Counted from the first letter of the stretch, positions 46,299-57,500 are shown. The stretch: DNA of 62,039 bases from an uncultured Porphyromonadaceae bacterium (GCA_947643665.1 CANRWW010000015.1:1-62039); one strand, 5' to 3'. Numbers and translations: made by a program. The notes: a model not told the origin generated them from the sequence alone.

Positions 46299-48367
46299 TT
46301 GGTATTTTTAAGCAATTCCTCCATTTTGAGTATTTCGTCACGCAGCCGTGCGGCCTCCATAAACTCCATGTTTTTGGCAGCGGCCACCATGTCGGAACGC
46401 ATACGATTGATGGAGCGCTGCAATTCGGCAGCATTCATGTATGATATCACCGGATCAGCAGCAATATCCACATTTGATGTATATTCACTCTCATACGGCA
46501 CGGGGGAGGCCACAGAAACCGGCTGTTTACATGCTCCCCTCTTGGGAGACTGCGACGTATTGGCATCTTCTCCGTCAAGACCTATTATCCGGTTACGGGC
46601 TTTGACTATGGCTTGTGGGGTTATGCCATGCTCCTCGTTGTATGCAAGCTGCTTGGCACGACGACGCTCAGTCTCCTCAATGGTGAGGCGCATGGAGTCG
46701 GTAATCTTGTCGGCATACATTATCACTGTACCGTTGAGGTTTCGGGCAGCACGCCCCACTGTCTGCGTAAGCGAACGATGCGAACGCAGGAATCCCTCCT
46801 TGTCGGCATCAAGTATCGCTACCAACGATACTTCAGGAAGATCAAGCCCTTCACGTAGCAGATTCACCCCTATAAGCACATCATATACCCCGGCACGCAG
46901 GTCATCCAGTATCTTTATACGGTCAAGCGTATCCACATCAGAATGGATGTATGCCGAATGTATGTCAAGCCGCTTGAGATAATCGTCAAGCTCTTCGGCC
47001 ATACGCTTTGTCAAAGTAGTTACAAGCACCCTTTCCCCGCGCTCGCGGCGGAGTTGTATCTGCTCCAGCAGATGGTCTATCTGATGCTCTGACGGCTGCA
47101 CTGTGATAAGCGGGTCAAGAAGGCCGGTTGGGCGTATCACCTGTTCCACGATCACACCCTCGCTCTTTTCAAGCTCATAATCAGCAGGAGTGGCACTCAC
47201 AAACAATGTCTGGTTTGTCAGCCGCTCGAACTCCTCAAAGCGGAGAGGACGGTTGTCTAGCGCGGAATCCAGACGAAAACCATAATTTACAAGATTCTGC
47301 TTGCGGGAAAGATCGCCGCCATACATGGCACGTATCTGCGGCACTGTCACATGGCTTTCATCTATAATGGTCAGATAATCCTTGGGGAAATAGTCAAGCA
47401 GGCAGAACGGGCGCATGCCCGATTCGCGTCCGTCAAAATAACGGCTGTAGTTCTCAATACCCGGGCAATGCCCCACTTCGCGTATCATCTCTATATCATA
47501 AGTCGTACGCTCATAAAGACGTCGTGCCTCAAGCTCACGTGCCTCCTTCCTGAAAAATTCCACCTGCTCCCCGAGATCCAGTTCCATCTGTGCCAATGCC
47601 GATGCCTGGCGCTCATGGGAAGTGACGAACAGGTTTGCAGGATATATAAGGAAACTGTCATGCGATCCGAGACTTACATTGTCAATCGGATGCAAAGTAG
47701 CAATCTGCTCAATCTCATCCCCCCAGAACACTACACGAAGTACAATATCCTCATAAGCCAACCGTATGTCTACAGTATCACCCTTCACACGGAAATTGCC
47801 ACTGTTAAGCTCTATTTCATTACGTGAATACAACGACTGGGCAAGTGAACGCAAAAAAGCATTGCGTGCTATCTTCTGACCGACCTTTATATGAATGACA
47901 TTCGCATTGAAATCTTCAGGATTTCCCATACCGAACAGACACGAGACCGAACTTACCACCACCACATCGCGCCGGCCGGAAAGAAGGGCAGACACGGTCG
48001 CAAGACGCAACCGCTCTATCTCGTCGTTAATCATCAAGTCCTTCTCTATATACTTGTCTACCGACGGTATATACGCCTCAGGCTGGTAATAATCGTAATA
48101 TGACACGAAATACTGCACCGAATTTTCCGGAAAAAACAGCTTGAACTCGCCATACAGCTGGGCGGCAAGCGTCTTGTTATGGCTTAGGATGAGCGTGGGG
48201 CGCTTCACCTGCTGTATCACATTTGCCATGGTGAAAGTCTTGCCGGAGCCGGTGACCCCCAAAAGCGTCTGAGCGGGCAATCCATCCTCTACACCTTTCA
48301 CAAGCTGCTCTATGGCCTGCGGCTGATCACCTGTCGGCTTGTACTGCGAATTAAGTCTGAAATCCAT
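46295..48367 (-). CDS. uvrB: excinuclease ABC subunit B
   Basis: The 690-residue product has helicase motif I TLLGVTGSGKTFTMANV, the beta-hairpin region YYDYYQPEAYIPS, DESHVTVPQIRAMYGGD, LLREGLDLPEVSLVAILDADKEGFLRS, and a C-terminal UVR domain (residues about 650-690). It verifies DNA damage in nucleotide excision repair. Translationally coupled to the ygiQ-like gene. Confidence 0.95.
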   Translation of the reverse strand: MDFRLNSQYKPTGDQPQAIEQLVKGVEDGLPAQTLLGVTGSGKTFTMANVIQQVKRPTLILSHNKTLAAQLYGEFKLFFPENSVQYFVSYYDYYQPEAYIPSVDKYIEKDLMINDEIERLRLATVSALLSGRRDVVVVSSVSCLFGMGNPEDFNANVIHIKVGQKIARNAFLRSLAQSLYSRNEIELNSGNFRVKGDTVDIRLAYEDIVLRVVFWGDEIEQIATLHPIDNVSLGSHDSFLIYPANLFVTSHERQASALAQMELDLGEQVEFFRKEARELEARRLYERTTYDIEMIREVGHCPGIENYSRYFDGRESGMRPFCLLDYFPKDYLTIIDESHVTVPQIRAMYGGDLSRKQNLVNYGFRLDSALDNRPLRFEEFERLTNQTLFVSATPADYELEKSEGVIVEQVIRPTGLLDPLITVQPSEHQIDHLLEQIQLRRERGERVLVTTLTKRMAEELDDYLKRLDIHSAYIHSDVDTLDRIKILDDLRAGVYDVLIGVNLLREGLDLPEVSLVAILDADKEGFLRSHRSLTQTVGRAARNLNGTVIMYADKITDSMRLTIEETERRRAKQLAYNEEHGITPQAIVKARNRIIGLDGEDANTSQSPKRGACKQPVSVASPVPYESEYTSNVDIAADPVISYMNAAELQRSINRMRSDMVAAAKNMEFMEAARLRDEILKMEELLKNTK

Positions 48368-48424
48368 AATAAACCCGGTTTATACCTGAGACATAAGCCA
48401 AGCGCAACGATGCGCGGCAACTTG

Positions 48425-48432
48425 CAAAGATA
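48425..48432 (-). promoter_or_regulatory. -7 box of the uvrB promoter
   Basis: Minus-strand TATCTTTG at 48432-48425, 58 bases before the uvrB start. The -33 element is not clear. Confidence 0.45.
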
Positions 48433-48519
48433 CAAAATCTCCCACTCATATCCTCCATAAGCATCCCTATCCGCTGTTAAAAACTATTATTTACACTTAG
48501 TTCTGTATACAGACAGTAA

Positions 48520-48561
48520 AGAACAGCAAACCCCGTCGGTGATGTCGGGGTTTGCTGTTCT
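48520..48561 (-). terminator. terminator after the outer-membrane receptor gene
   Basis: Perfect 16-base inverted repeat (48520-48535 with 48546-48561, ten-base loop), 17 bases past the receptor stop, followed by a T-rich stretch on the minus strand. Confidence 0.75.
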
Positions 48562-48577
48562 GGCCATGAAATATTTA

Positions 48578-50656
48578 TTATCGGCCGCCGGCGGTAGAGC
48601 GGTCTGCATCGGCATTGATATCAACAAGTTTCTGGACACCGCGTTTCTGTCTGCCCCATTGCAGATTATAGCTGACAGAAATGTATGGCATGCGCATGTC
48701 AAGGTGCATATGCTGCTCGTTGGTATTCCATTTACTGAGCATTTTTGAGCCTTGATCGTATGTGCCAAACGGCATTATCATACCTGCTCCGAATTGCCAA
48801 TCTTTCCAATTATAAGAAAAATCAATGATAGAAAGGTTTTCACCCCAGCTAATTTTCTCACCCCAAAGATCATGCTGGGCGCGGACATATTGTGCCGATA
48901 AGGAAAATCCCCAATGCATAAGCCGAAGATTGGCATTGCCACTCCAGTTATTGTTATGGAGTTTGTAACCAGTCCCCCGCATACGTTCCATACGGTATTG
49001 CAGATAGCCGCTAAACATTAGCCATTGGGGTATGATATCAATTTGAGGAGTAATGAAAAAAGAAAGATTTTTCAATCCATTGCTGTTTTCATAGGTGGTG
49101 ATAAGCCTGTTATCCTCCCAATACAAAAGAGGAGTTATGGCATTGGGACTTGTAAACGCTCTGATTCCGAATGTTCCGGATACTCTCGGAATATTGAAAT
49201 TATAGCGTAGCGTTAGCATATATGAATTGGATGTCTTCAAATCCGGATTGCCGACTCGCCATTGAAAACTGTCAAGTTGCTGAGGAGCGACGTTTGTTTC
49301 AGCCAATGATGGAGTAGATTGCCACGACTCAAAACTTAACCTGAACTGGTGATTCTGGTTTATGCCGTATGTAACTGTAGCTTGCGGGCGCATATTCCAC
49401 GAATGGCTTCCTTGATTCGTCTCCTTAAACAAAAAGTCTGTATATTGCGCGCCAATTCCGGCGGTTAGGGTTACCTTGCTGATTCTTTGGAAATACTCCG
49501 CAAAGAAATAGACCTTATCCTGCCGCTGATGAAAAATCTGACCTCCGAGATTTTCATAAACAGACCGGTTACGGTTGGCGGTATAAGAAGCTCCAGCTGT
49601 AAGCCGCGAATTTCTCCAATTTTTAATATAGTCCGCTTCGATGGCGTAAGCCTGATTACAGTCTTTAATCATCGTATGGATGTCAGTAAGGTAATTTGTC
49701 GCATCAGGCAGTTGCTCAATATAGTCCGAATATGATTTGCCAAACCAGAAAGAACTACTGAAATCAACAACAATCATTTGCTTATGGGCGAAATGTTGCT
49801 CCAGATACACAGACAGATATGGCTTACTGCCATTTTCACCATGTATATCGGTGAGAAGGATATCGTCTAACCCATTACTCAAAGACATCAACCCATTATA
49901 TTGAAACTTGTCAGTAAACTTGTCAAAGTATGATAAATCAATCATAAACACAGTTGTATCAGGCTTTATGTAGCTGTATGAAGCGGTAAAGTTGCCCATT
50001 GAATTGTCCATTGATCCTCCGCGTGAAGTTTCCTTCCTTGAAAGCGAAGTGCCATCAGGATATGTGAATGTCTCCATATATTCGCGGTGTGTTTTTATCT
50101 TATTAGTTAGTTTGAATCTACCCCATACCTCAAACTGGGAATAACCACTGTTTAATTTAAGATCAGCCATATAGCTTCCCCAAGCCTGGTTAAGAGCGGG
50201 CATGGCATTAGCCATTACCGAACCTCCAATCGCAGGGTTTGCTACTATAAAATTCAACACATAATTTGCGCCATTATATCGAAGGCCCGGATTATCAATC
50301 CATTCCACTCGCTTGATTGTTTCAGGAAGAAGAGCCCGCACTTGGTCAATTGAGGATTCGCGCCCGTTGATACGCACTTGCACCGATTGTCCGGCAGCCT
50401 GAATAGTTCCTAGCGCTTCTGTCACACTAAGAGATGGTATCATAAGGTTGTTGAGTAATTGCATCCCATTCTTTGAGTTGGCCACCGCACTCTCAGAGGG
50501 ATAGTAAACGTCCATATCAGCTTTCCTGATAACTTTGGGAGCCTCGATTACAATTTCCTGTAGCTCCTGCACTGCGATTGAATCCTGCGGCTCAGGTTGG
50601 GCAATTGCACATAATACACAAAAAATTACAAGCAAAACTGTAAGTAGTGTCTTCAT
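48578..50656 (-). CDS. TonB-receptor-like outer-membrane beta-barrel protein
   Basis: From ATG 50656 the product is 692 residues with signal peptide MKTLLTVLLVIFCVLCAIAQ. A plug-like region follows (residues about 25-140, EIVIEAPKVIRKADMDVYYPS, VRINGRESSIDQVRALLP), then a long barrel with alternating aromatic strands. It resembles the outer-membrane beta-barrel family (OMP_b-brl_3) related to TonB-dependent receptors, without the N-terminal carboxypeptidase-like domain common in SusC. It ends RSTAGGR rather than the usual aromatic residue. A second start at 50668 would add four residues. Confidence 0.8.
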   Translation of the reverse strand: MKTLLTVLLVIFCVLCAIAQPEPQDSIAVQELQEIVIEAPKVIRKADMDVYYPSESAVANSKNGMQLLNNLMIPSLSVTEALGTIQAAGQSVQVRINGRESSIDQVRALLPETIKRVEWIDNPGLRYNGANYVLNFIVANPAIGGSVMANAMPALNQAWGSYMADLKLNSGYSQFEVWGRFKLTNKIKTHREYMETFTYPDGTSLSRKETSRGGSMDNSMGNFTASYSYIKPDTTVFMIDLSYFDKFTDKFQYNGLMSLSNGLDDILLTDIHGENGSKPYLSVYLEQHFAHKQMIVVDFSSSFWFGKSYSDYIEQLPDATNYLTDIHTMIKDCNQAYAIEADYIKNWRNSRLTAGASYTANRNRSVYENLGGQIFHQRQDKVYFFAEYFQRISKVTLTAGIGAQYTDFLFKETNQGSHSWNMRPQATVTYGINQNHQFRLSFESWQSTPSLAETNVAPQQLDSFQWRVGNPDLKTSNSYMLTLRYNFNIPRVSGTFGIRAFTSPNAITPLLYWEDNRLITTYENSNGLKNLSFFITPQIDIIPQWLMFSGYLQYRMERMRGTGYKLHNNNWSGNANLRLMHWGFSLSAQYVRAQHDLWGEKISWGENLSIIDFSYNWKDWQFGAGMIMPFGTYDQGSKMLSKWNTNEQHMHLDMRMPYISVSYNLQWGRQKRGVQKLVDINADADRSTAGGR

Positions 50657-50742
50657 TACGATTTCCATTTTCTATATCTGACGCAAAATTACAGCTGTAG
50701 GTTGCAAACGGCTTCAACAAATGTTAAAAAGCGCACAAAACG

Positions 50743-51306
50743 TCAAATATTTTTCCGCAACCTGCTTAGATGCGTCTGGGTTATATCCAGGAAAGACGCG
50801 ATGTCCTTCAATGGGAAAAGCGAAAACAGGTCGGGATGCCGGGAGATCAGATCGTTGTAACGTTGCCTGGGAGTTTTGATGTACAAATCTTTGTACCGGT
50901 CATACACGGTGGAAAATACCGCTTCAGTAGCTATCATCACCATCTCTTTTAGTTCCGGATCGGTCTTCAACCTCTCGCCTAGGGCAACGGTAGAAAGACA
51001 ATAGATATCGCATGGTGTCTCGGCAATAACAGAAGCCCGCGCTTTCTGCCCACGAAGCGAGAAAGGGAAATCCGTCACAAACTCACCGGCAAACTCCAGA
51101 CCGATCACATGCTCGGTGCCGTCGTCACCGTATACCACATATTTCAGCGTCCCCGATTTGATGTATCCGAGATACCGCGCCACTTGCCCTTCGGTAAAAA
51201 AATATTCCCCTTTTTCGAAATGCCTCGGCACACCTTCGCGCAAACACAACTCCCGCCAGAAATCCGCCGACGGATTTTCGATATATGAATTGAAATTGTT
51301 TGTCAT
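50743..51306 (-). CDS. Crp/Fnr-family regulator
   Basis: The 187-residue product has a cyclic-nucleotide-binding-like N-terminal domain (FEKGEYFFTEGQVARYLGYIKSG) and a short C-terminal helix-turn-helix region (LKDIASFLDITQTHLSRLRK). The nucleotide-binding arginine pattern of CRP is not evident. It lies 75 bases upstream of the receptor gene on the same strand and could control it. Confidence 0.85.
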   Translation of the reverse strand: MTNNFNSYIENPSADFWRELCLREGVPRHFEKGEYFFTEGQVARYLGYIKSGTLKYVVYGDDGTEHVIGLEFAGEFVTDFPFSLRGQKARASVIAETPCDIYCLSTVALGERLKTDPELKEMVMIATEAVFSTVYDRYKDLYIKTPRQRYNDLISRHPDLFSLFPLKDIASFLDITQTHLSRLRKNI

Positions 51307-51482
51307 AATTAAGTCGTGGAAATTTCATACAAAAACAGGTTACAAAGCTAATGATTTTTTGTAAAAGCACCTATCTGTAAGGCACTGATTCTGCCAATGT
51401 GATCGCCGGAATACCAGTATATAATTATAGCCCCACAGCAAAATAATCTGCGTACAGACCGCATAAAGACGATAACTTTTCG

Positions 51483-51490
51483 TAACTTTG
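51483..51490 (+). promoter_or_regulatory. -7 box of the GH27 promoter
   Basis: TAACTTTG at 51483-51490, 45 bases before ATG 51535. Confidence 0.5.
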
Positions 51491-51534
51491 TATTTGAATA
51501 ATCATTTACCAAACTAAACCATTTATCACTTGCC

Positions 51535-53274
51535 ATGAAAAAAGTACTTGCAATGGCTGCATGTGGTGTATTGGCCGCGACTTTCTTCAACAACGCACAT
51601 GCGCAACGCACCCCGCTTATGGGATGGAGCTCATGGAACACCTATGCTCTCAACATCAGCGAGCAACTCATAAAAGAACAGGCCGACGCCATGGTCTCTA
51701 CCGGGCTTAAGGATGCCGGATATAAGTTCATCAACATTGACGATGGTTTCTGGAACGGACGCGCCGAAGACGGCACACTCATCATTGACACCACAAAATT
51801 CCCCAACGGCATGCGCGCCGTATCTGACTACATACATAGCGTGGGGCTGAAAGCAGGCATATATTCCGACGCAGGAGACAACACATGCGGTTCGCAAAAC
51901 CGGGATCCGTACGGACTTAACGTTGGACTATTCCGCTATGAAAAAGAGGACTGCCACACATACTTCATTGACTGGAACTACGATTTTATAAAAGTAGACT
52001 ATTGCGGGGGCATCCATAAGAATCTTGATGACAAGGTGCAATATACCAAAATCGCAGAAGCTATTAAGAACTGCGGACGTGATGACATACAGTTCAACAT
52101 CTGCCGCTGGGCATACCCCGGCACTTGGGTTGCAGGTATAGCAGATTCATGGCGCACGACAGGCGACATATATGATTCATGGGACTCCGTGGAAAGCATA
52201 CTCGCTGAAAACCTGTATATGTCGGCTTACTGCCGCGACGGGCATTACAACGATATGGACATGCTTGAAGTAGGCCGCAGCATGACCCACACCGAAGACC
52301 AGACACATTTCGCAATGTGGTGCATCATGAGTTCCCCGCTCCTTGTGGGATGTGACATGCGCAACATGAAACAGGAGACAATTGACCTCCTTACCAATAC
52401 CGAACTTATCGCGCTAAATCAGGATCCGCTGCATTTGCAAGCATATGTCGCATACAAAAGCAACGGATGCTACATATTGGTCAAGGACATAGAAACCCGC
52501 TTCGGCAATACCAGGGCAATAGCTGTGTACAACCCGTCATCATCCTCTCGCACCGTCAACCTGGACCTTAACAAGCTGGAACTTGGAGGAGCTGTCACCC
52601 TACGCGACTTATTCACCCACACTGACCTTGGCAATTTCACAGGGAAATACCGCGTGACGATACCTTCACACGGAACCGCCGTATTCAAAGCCACTGCGCA
52701 GGAACGTCTCGAAAGAGTGCGGTATGAAGGGGAATGTGGATACATCAGCGACTATCAGGAACTCGCCAATAACGAACTTATGCGTACTGGCATATACACC
52801 AAAGACGACGCATGCTCCGGAGGATATAAAGCCGGATGGCTAGGGTACAAAGAAGAAAACGACCTATGTTTCGATAACGTATACAGCCGCGATGGTGGAA
52901 AATATGATATGACAATCGCATTCCTCACGGCAGATGACCGCGCAATAAAGCTGGATATCAACGGAAAGCATGTAGCGACACAGATCGTTAATTCTGGAGG
53001 ATACGACAAGATAGGGACAATTACAATCCCTGTGACCTTAAAGGCTGGATTAAACACCATAAGAATGCATGACGCCGATTACTTTATGCCTGACATTGAC
53101 TACTTTGACCTGGTTCCCGCAAAACAGGACGGTACCGCGGCAGTGGAAACAGACAACGGCAACAGAACAGACAATGGCACATATACCCTAAACGGTGTGA
53201 AAGTTGACGATACTGAAAACCTGCCGTCAGGCATCTATATCGTAGGAGGTAAAAAAGTGGCCCATAACAACTGA
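51535..53274 (+). CDS. GH27 alpha-galactosidase, secreted
   Basis: The 579-residue product has a signal peptide (residues 1-23), then the GH27 barrel: TPLMGWSSWNTY, INIDDGFWNGR, nucleophile Asp 155 in FIKVDYCGG, acid/base Asp 211 in SWRTTGDI. A beta-sandwich follows, then a carbohydrate-binding-like domain (about 390-540). The end, LNGVKVDDTENLPSGIYIVGG, resembles a short C-terminal sorting-type domain. It cleaves alpha-galactosides from plant or host glycans outside the cell or in the periplasm. Confidence 0.9.
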   Translation: MKKVLAMAACGVLAATFFNNAHAQRTPLMGWSSWNTYALNISEQLIKEQADAMVSTGLKDAGYKFINIDDGFWNGRAEDGTLIIDTTKFPNGMRAVSDYIHSVGLKAGIYSDAGDNTCGSQNRDPYGLNVGLFRYEKEDCHTYFIDWNYDFIKVDYCGGIHKNLDDKVQYTKIAEAIKNCGRDDIQFNICRWAYPGTWVAGIADSWRTTGDIYDSWDSVESILAENLYMSAYCRDGHYNDMDMLEVGRSMTHTEDQTHFAMWCIMSSPLLVGCDMRNMKQETIDLLTNTELIALNQDPLHLQAYVAYKSNGCYILVKDIETRFGNTRAIAVYNPSSSSRTVNLDLNKLELGGAVTLRDLFTHTDLGNFTGKYRVTIPSHGTAVFKATAQERLERVRYEGECGYISDYQELANNELMRTGIYTKDDACSGGYKAGWLGYKEENDLCFDNVYSRDGGKYDMTIAFLTADDRAIKLDINGKHVATQIVNSGGYDKIGTITIPVTLKAGLNTIRMHDADYFMPDIDYFDLVPAKQDGTAAVETDNGNRTDNGTYTLNGVKVDDTENLPSGIYIVGGKKVAHNN

Positions 53275-53301
53275 CACGGATAAAAAGATCCGATAAAAGT
53301 T

Positions 53302-53331
53302 TTGCAGGTTCCAGGGAAATGCGTACCTTTG
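53302..53331 (+). promoter_or_regulatory. promoter of the L31 gene
   Basis: TTTG at 53301-53304 and TACCTTTG at 53324-53331, 66 bases before ATG 53398. Confidence 0.65.
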
Positions 53332-53397
53332 CAAGCCATTACTATATGCCGCCCTACCAGCGGTACTTCCCAAGTAATTAAATAACAACAAAATAAA

Positions 53398-53652
53398 ATG
53401 AAAAAAGACCTCCATCCTTCCAATTACCGCGAAGTAGTTTTCAAAGATATGTCGAACGAGGAAATCTTCATCACCCGTTCTACAGTAGCTGCTAAGGAAA
53501 CCATTGAAATTGATGGCGTAACCTATCCTCTTGTAAAACTTGAAATCACCAGCTCATCTCACCCGTTCTTCACCGGTAAGCAGAAGCTCGTGGACACCGC
53601 TGGTCGTGTGGACAAATTCCTCTCACGTTACGGCGAGCGTAAGAAAAAATAA
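53398..53652 (+). CDS. rpmE2: 50S ribosomal protein L31 type B
   Basis: The 84-residue product matches L31 type [43 protein letters not shown] and a basic end. No zinc-binding CxxC is present, as expected for the B form used when zinc is low. Single gene with own promoter and strong terminator. Confidence 0.95.
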   Translation: MKKDLHPSNYREVVFKDMSNEEIFITRSTVAAKETIEIDGVTYPLVKLEITSSSHPFFTGKQKLVDTAGRVDKFLSRYGERKKK

Positions 53653-53662
53653 GCCCATCATT

Positions 53663-53718
53663 CTTTATACATATGAAAAGCCCCGGACTGCAGTCCGGGG
53701 CTTTTCATATGTATAAAG
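53663..53718 (+). terminator. long palindromic terminator after L31
   Basis: A perfect 56-base palindrome (28-base arms 53663-53690 and 53691-53718) centred on CTGCAG, containing GAAAAGCCCCGGACTG and its complement. It starts 10 bases after the L31 stop. The GC core with T-rich exit fits an intrinsic terminator; the arm length is unusual. Confidence 0.8.
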
Positions 53719-53899
53719 ATGCAAAACTATATCTGGCTAATTTTACAAACATACCGCATATTCAATATGCACATGCATAAAATTGACAAAACGTCAACAT
53801 ACACCAGCGTTTACAAGTCAATTTGCTCTTAGAAACCACCTTTACACACCACTTGATGCAAAATATTGTTAATAACACATCTTTTTTACAAGAAAACCC
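53719..53899. other. gene-free stretch before the leader RNA
   Basis: AT-rich, no open frame or repeat of note. Part of an 856-base gap between L31 and the next protein gene. Confidence 0.5.
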
Positions 53900-53930
53900 T
53901 TGACTGTGCCGCAAAAACCTATTACCTTTG
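53900..53930 (+). promoter_or_regulatory. promoter of a small RNA or leader
   Basis: TTG at 53900-53902 and TACCTTTG at 53923-53930, with no protein gene for more than 500 bases downstream. A short RNA ending at 54002 would be made. Confidence 0.65.
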
Positions 53931-53936
53931 CAACGT

Positions 53937-54003
53937 GTTTTTCATGGTATTAGATTTAAGGTTAACTAAGATTGGTTTGTCGTGAGACAAATCAATTTTT
54001 TTG
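53937..54003 (+). ncRNA. candidate small RNA or conserved leader with terminator
   Basis: Starting near 53937 the transcript would contain GGTATTAGATTTAAGGTTAA, a sequence that looks like a conserved Bacteroidales 5' leader element. A hairpin follows: TTGGTTTGTC (53972-53981) with GACAAATCAA (53986-53995), loop GTGA, and seven T. Promoter plus terminator 70 bases apart without an open frame points to a small RNA or an attenuated leader. Recognition of the conserved block is from memory. Confidence 0.55.
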
Positions 54004-54508
54004 TGTACCCACCTGCGCAAATGAAGATCAAACACAGCCCGTTTTCTCCATGAGCCGATATTTACCCGTATCATACCTATCATCCATTTGCAGCTAGACA
54101 CAATCCATCCAGCATACCATACTTGATTCCACACACTATTGCCGTGTAAAACTCCCCGGCAACCATTTAAGCATCTGCCTATACAAAAGCTATGCGGTTG
54201 CTAAAATCCAGAATCCTTGGACCAATCCTGTCGCAGAAGAAAAATATTATAAAAATTTGGTTCGTGAAAATAAATATATATCTTTGTCAAAAATTGCAAA
54301 AACGCCAATTTAAATAGCAGAATGACCCCATACGTCCCATACATCTAGAATAAAGAAGCGAATAACCACCACGCCTTTGCATATTGCCATAATACCCGCA
54401 AACCGTAAAGGAGGCTTAATCGCATTAAATATTTTGACAAATGCCGCAAGCGGAAAAAACGGGTCGCTGCAAGCAAGGCATTCACATTCTGGCCCGTGGA
54501 TACTAAGG
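54004..54508 (+). promoter_or_regulatory. long 5' region of the large adhesin gene
   Basis: No convincing gene. A promoter is visible at 54257-54286 (TTG 54257-54259, TATCTTTG 54279-54286), leaving a 5' untranslated region of over 200 bases before ATG 54509. The frame is open in this leader from a TTG at 54377, but the signal peptide begins at 54509. Confidence 0.5.
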
Positions 54509-57500
54509 ATGAATCAGTTATTACGTACAGTTCTTGTCTCGGCACTCGCCGTGACAGGAGTGTTTTCAGTTGTGGGTTATCCTGCGTCGCAAACAAGAGA
54601 GCTGCCCTCTGTGTCATCATCCACAATGACAGACGGCATAAAGATAGTGCCTCAGAGGATTTCAGAAAGTGCGGCGGCTGACCGTCCGGATTTTATTCCA
54701 CGACGCAAAGTAGCCGGGATCAGTGCACCCTTTGCCAGCGCACGTAATGTTTACAACCCGGCACCGATAAGATTACAAGCACCTCGCACTGCCATGCCAA
54801 CAGGAGGCACAATGCGCGGCGTGGTACTTACCAACACTACATGGGATTATTATGCACCGGAATATGGGATCTACGAATATCCGTTGGCACAGGGAGCACC
54901 TGTTTGTACACCGATACATATTGATCCGGAACACTTCTATTTTATTGGCGGTGTGTATATGGGAGAAACTTTCTGGGGCGCTGTACCTGTGTATAATTCA
55001 AATTTTGAAGTTTCAAAGATGACGTTTTACACGTTTGATACAGAGACATGGACTGTTATTGACGAGCAAGTTGGCGATCCTTCATTCTCCCCTCTTGACA
55101 TGACATTCGATGAAACCACGGGAACCGTTTATGCCGTTTATGTAAATATGAGTTCATTCAAATGCACGTTGGCCAAATGGAATACACAGTATGGTTTCTA
55201 TGAGGATATTGCTTCATTGCCTGAATTTGTAAGCGGTCTTGCCGCCAATGCGACCGGGGAGCTTTACGGGTTGACTACCAAAGGGGTACTTTGGAAAATT
55301 GATAAAACAGACGGCACTGTCATTGAGATCGGAGATACCGGATTGAAGCCTTATTGGGCTACTTCGGCGGCTATTGACCCTAAAAACGGGCAATTTTATT
55401 ATGCCCTAGCACTGGAGGGCAAAGCCGAGATGTATGAAATAGATCCGGAAACTGCCGTTGCGACAAAACTGTATGATTTCGAAAACGACGAGCAGATTTT
55501 CTGCATGTATATCCACCATGAAAAGGCTTCCCCACATGCACCTGCCATGGCCCAGGATCTGGCAATAACATTTGAGAATGCATCACTCCATGGTACAGTA
55601 TCGTTCAGGGTGCCCACAACCTATTTCGACGGCACCGAGGCAACAGGAGCCGTTGATTACAAGGTCTGTATAAATGGCACAGAGGCAATTGCCGGCACCA
55701 CTTCATTTGGAGCATTTGTAAGTGAAAACCTTACAATACCATCTGCCGGCGCACATACGATTTCAGTAGTACTTGCAAACAACGAAGGCGAGAGTCCTGC
55801 CGCCAAAATTTTCCAATGGATCGGTGGCGATATACCCAAAGCAGTCACTGGTGCCAAGGCTACATGGACCGACGGTATATTTACCGTGAAATGGAATGCT
55901 GTTTCGGAAGGTGTGAACGGCGGTTATGTAGATGCATCGGCGGTAACATACGATGTGGTCCGTTTTCCTGACGAAGTTTTGGTCGCAGAAAATATCATGT
56001 CAACAGAAATAACAGACAATGTAACCGAACCGGTAAACAATGTCCTGTCATACCATTACTCCATCACCGCACGTTATGAAGGACAGGTTTCTGAAGCCGC
56101 GACCACATCAAAGACATCCCTGGGCTATGTTCTTCCACCGTATCTGAACACCTTGGACAATTCTGCCATGACTGCCGGTTTCAAAATTGTTGACGGCAAC
56201 TCTGATGGCAAAAAATGGGGATATAATTCGGCTAATGGATGCTTGCGCATATCATACAATTCCAAAATTGCGATGGACGACTGGGTATTTACCCCTGCCA
56301 TACAACTTGAAAAAGGAAAGGCATATCAATTCTCATTAAAGGCCAAGGCACACAACGACTCCGACAACGAACGCCTGGAGGCGGCAGTCTCAACAGACAC
56401 AAACGTATCATCAGTAGTTTCTATGATAATTGACGCGACCGATATCATATCGAAAGAGTATGTAACATTATCGGGCATGTTCATCCCTCAGGAATCAGGA
56501 CGCTACCATCTTGCCATTCATGGCATAAGCGATAAAAACAAATACTATCTTTATGTAGACGATATAGCCGTGTCAGAAGGTGCGGAACTTGCAAGGCCGG
56601 CATCAGTAAACGGTCTTAACGCCGTTCCTGATGCATCAGGAGCCATGAAAGCTGAAATCAGTTTCAATGCACCGATTGCAGACCTTGCCGGTGAAACCCT
56701 CTCATCACTTGAAAAAATAGAAATCCTTAGGGACGAGACAGTCATCAAGACTTTCACTGCTCCAGCACCTGGCACGGAATTGTCCTTCACTGACACTGAA
56801 GCCAAACAAGGATTCAACACTTATACAGTAATACCATATGGACTGTCTGGTGCAGGCGAATCTGCGTCAATCACCTGCTTCGTAGGCCTCAACAAACCTG
56901 CGGCTCCCGAATATGTAAACGCTTACCGTGGATCTCAAAGCGGAACGGCCACAGCTGAATGGCCTGCAGTTACACTTGACATAAATGGCAAAACACTCCC
57001 CGAAGGTGCGGTAACTTATGACCTTTACATTGTGGAAGGCCAAGAGATGACACTGGTCGGTGAAAATCTTAATGAGACATCAATGCAATATCGTGTTTGC
57101 GAGGATACCGACAAGCAGCGTTTCGTTTACTTCGAAGTGGTCGCCAAGACTTCCGGTGGAGAAGCCATGCCTGAGGTCAGTGAACTCATACCCGTGGGAG
57201 CTGCTTATACGTTGCCGTTCAACGAATCATTCGCCAACGGGCGGCTGACTAACAACTGGGGGGTATTGCCTCTAAGCAGCACCGGAAGCTGCATGATCGG
57301 CCAGGACACCTCTATTGATGAGATATCATCGTTCGACGGAGACAACGGCCTGTTTATCATTCAAGGCATCCAGGCAAACGACCGCGCCTGCATCTTCTCA
57401 GGAGCGATCTATATAGCCGATGTCAATAATCCGACTTTGTCACTCTATTATTTCAACTACAACTGTTCCAACAAGATTGCAGTGCAAATCGCAGACTACA

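Noticed and set aside
53663-53718. palindrome as a phage attachment site
   Set aside because: No integrase, tRNA or direct repeat nearby; the position right after the L31 stop fits a terminator.
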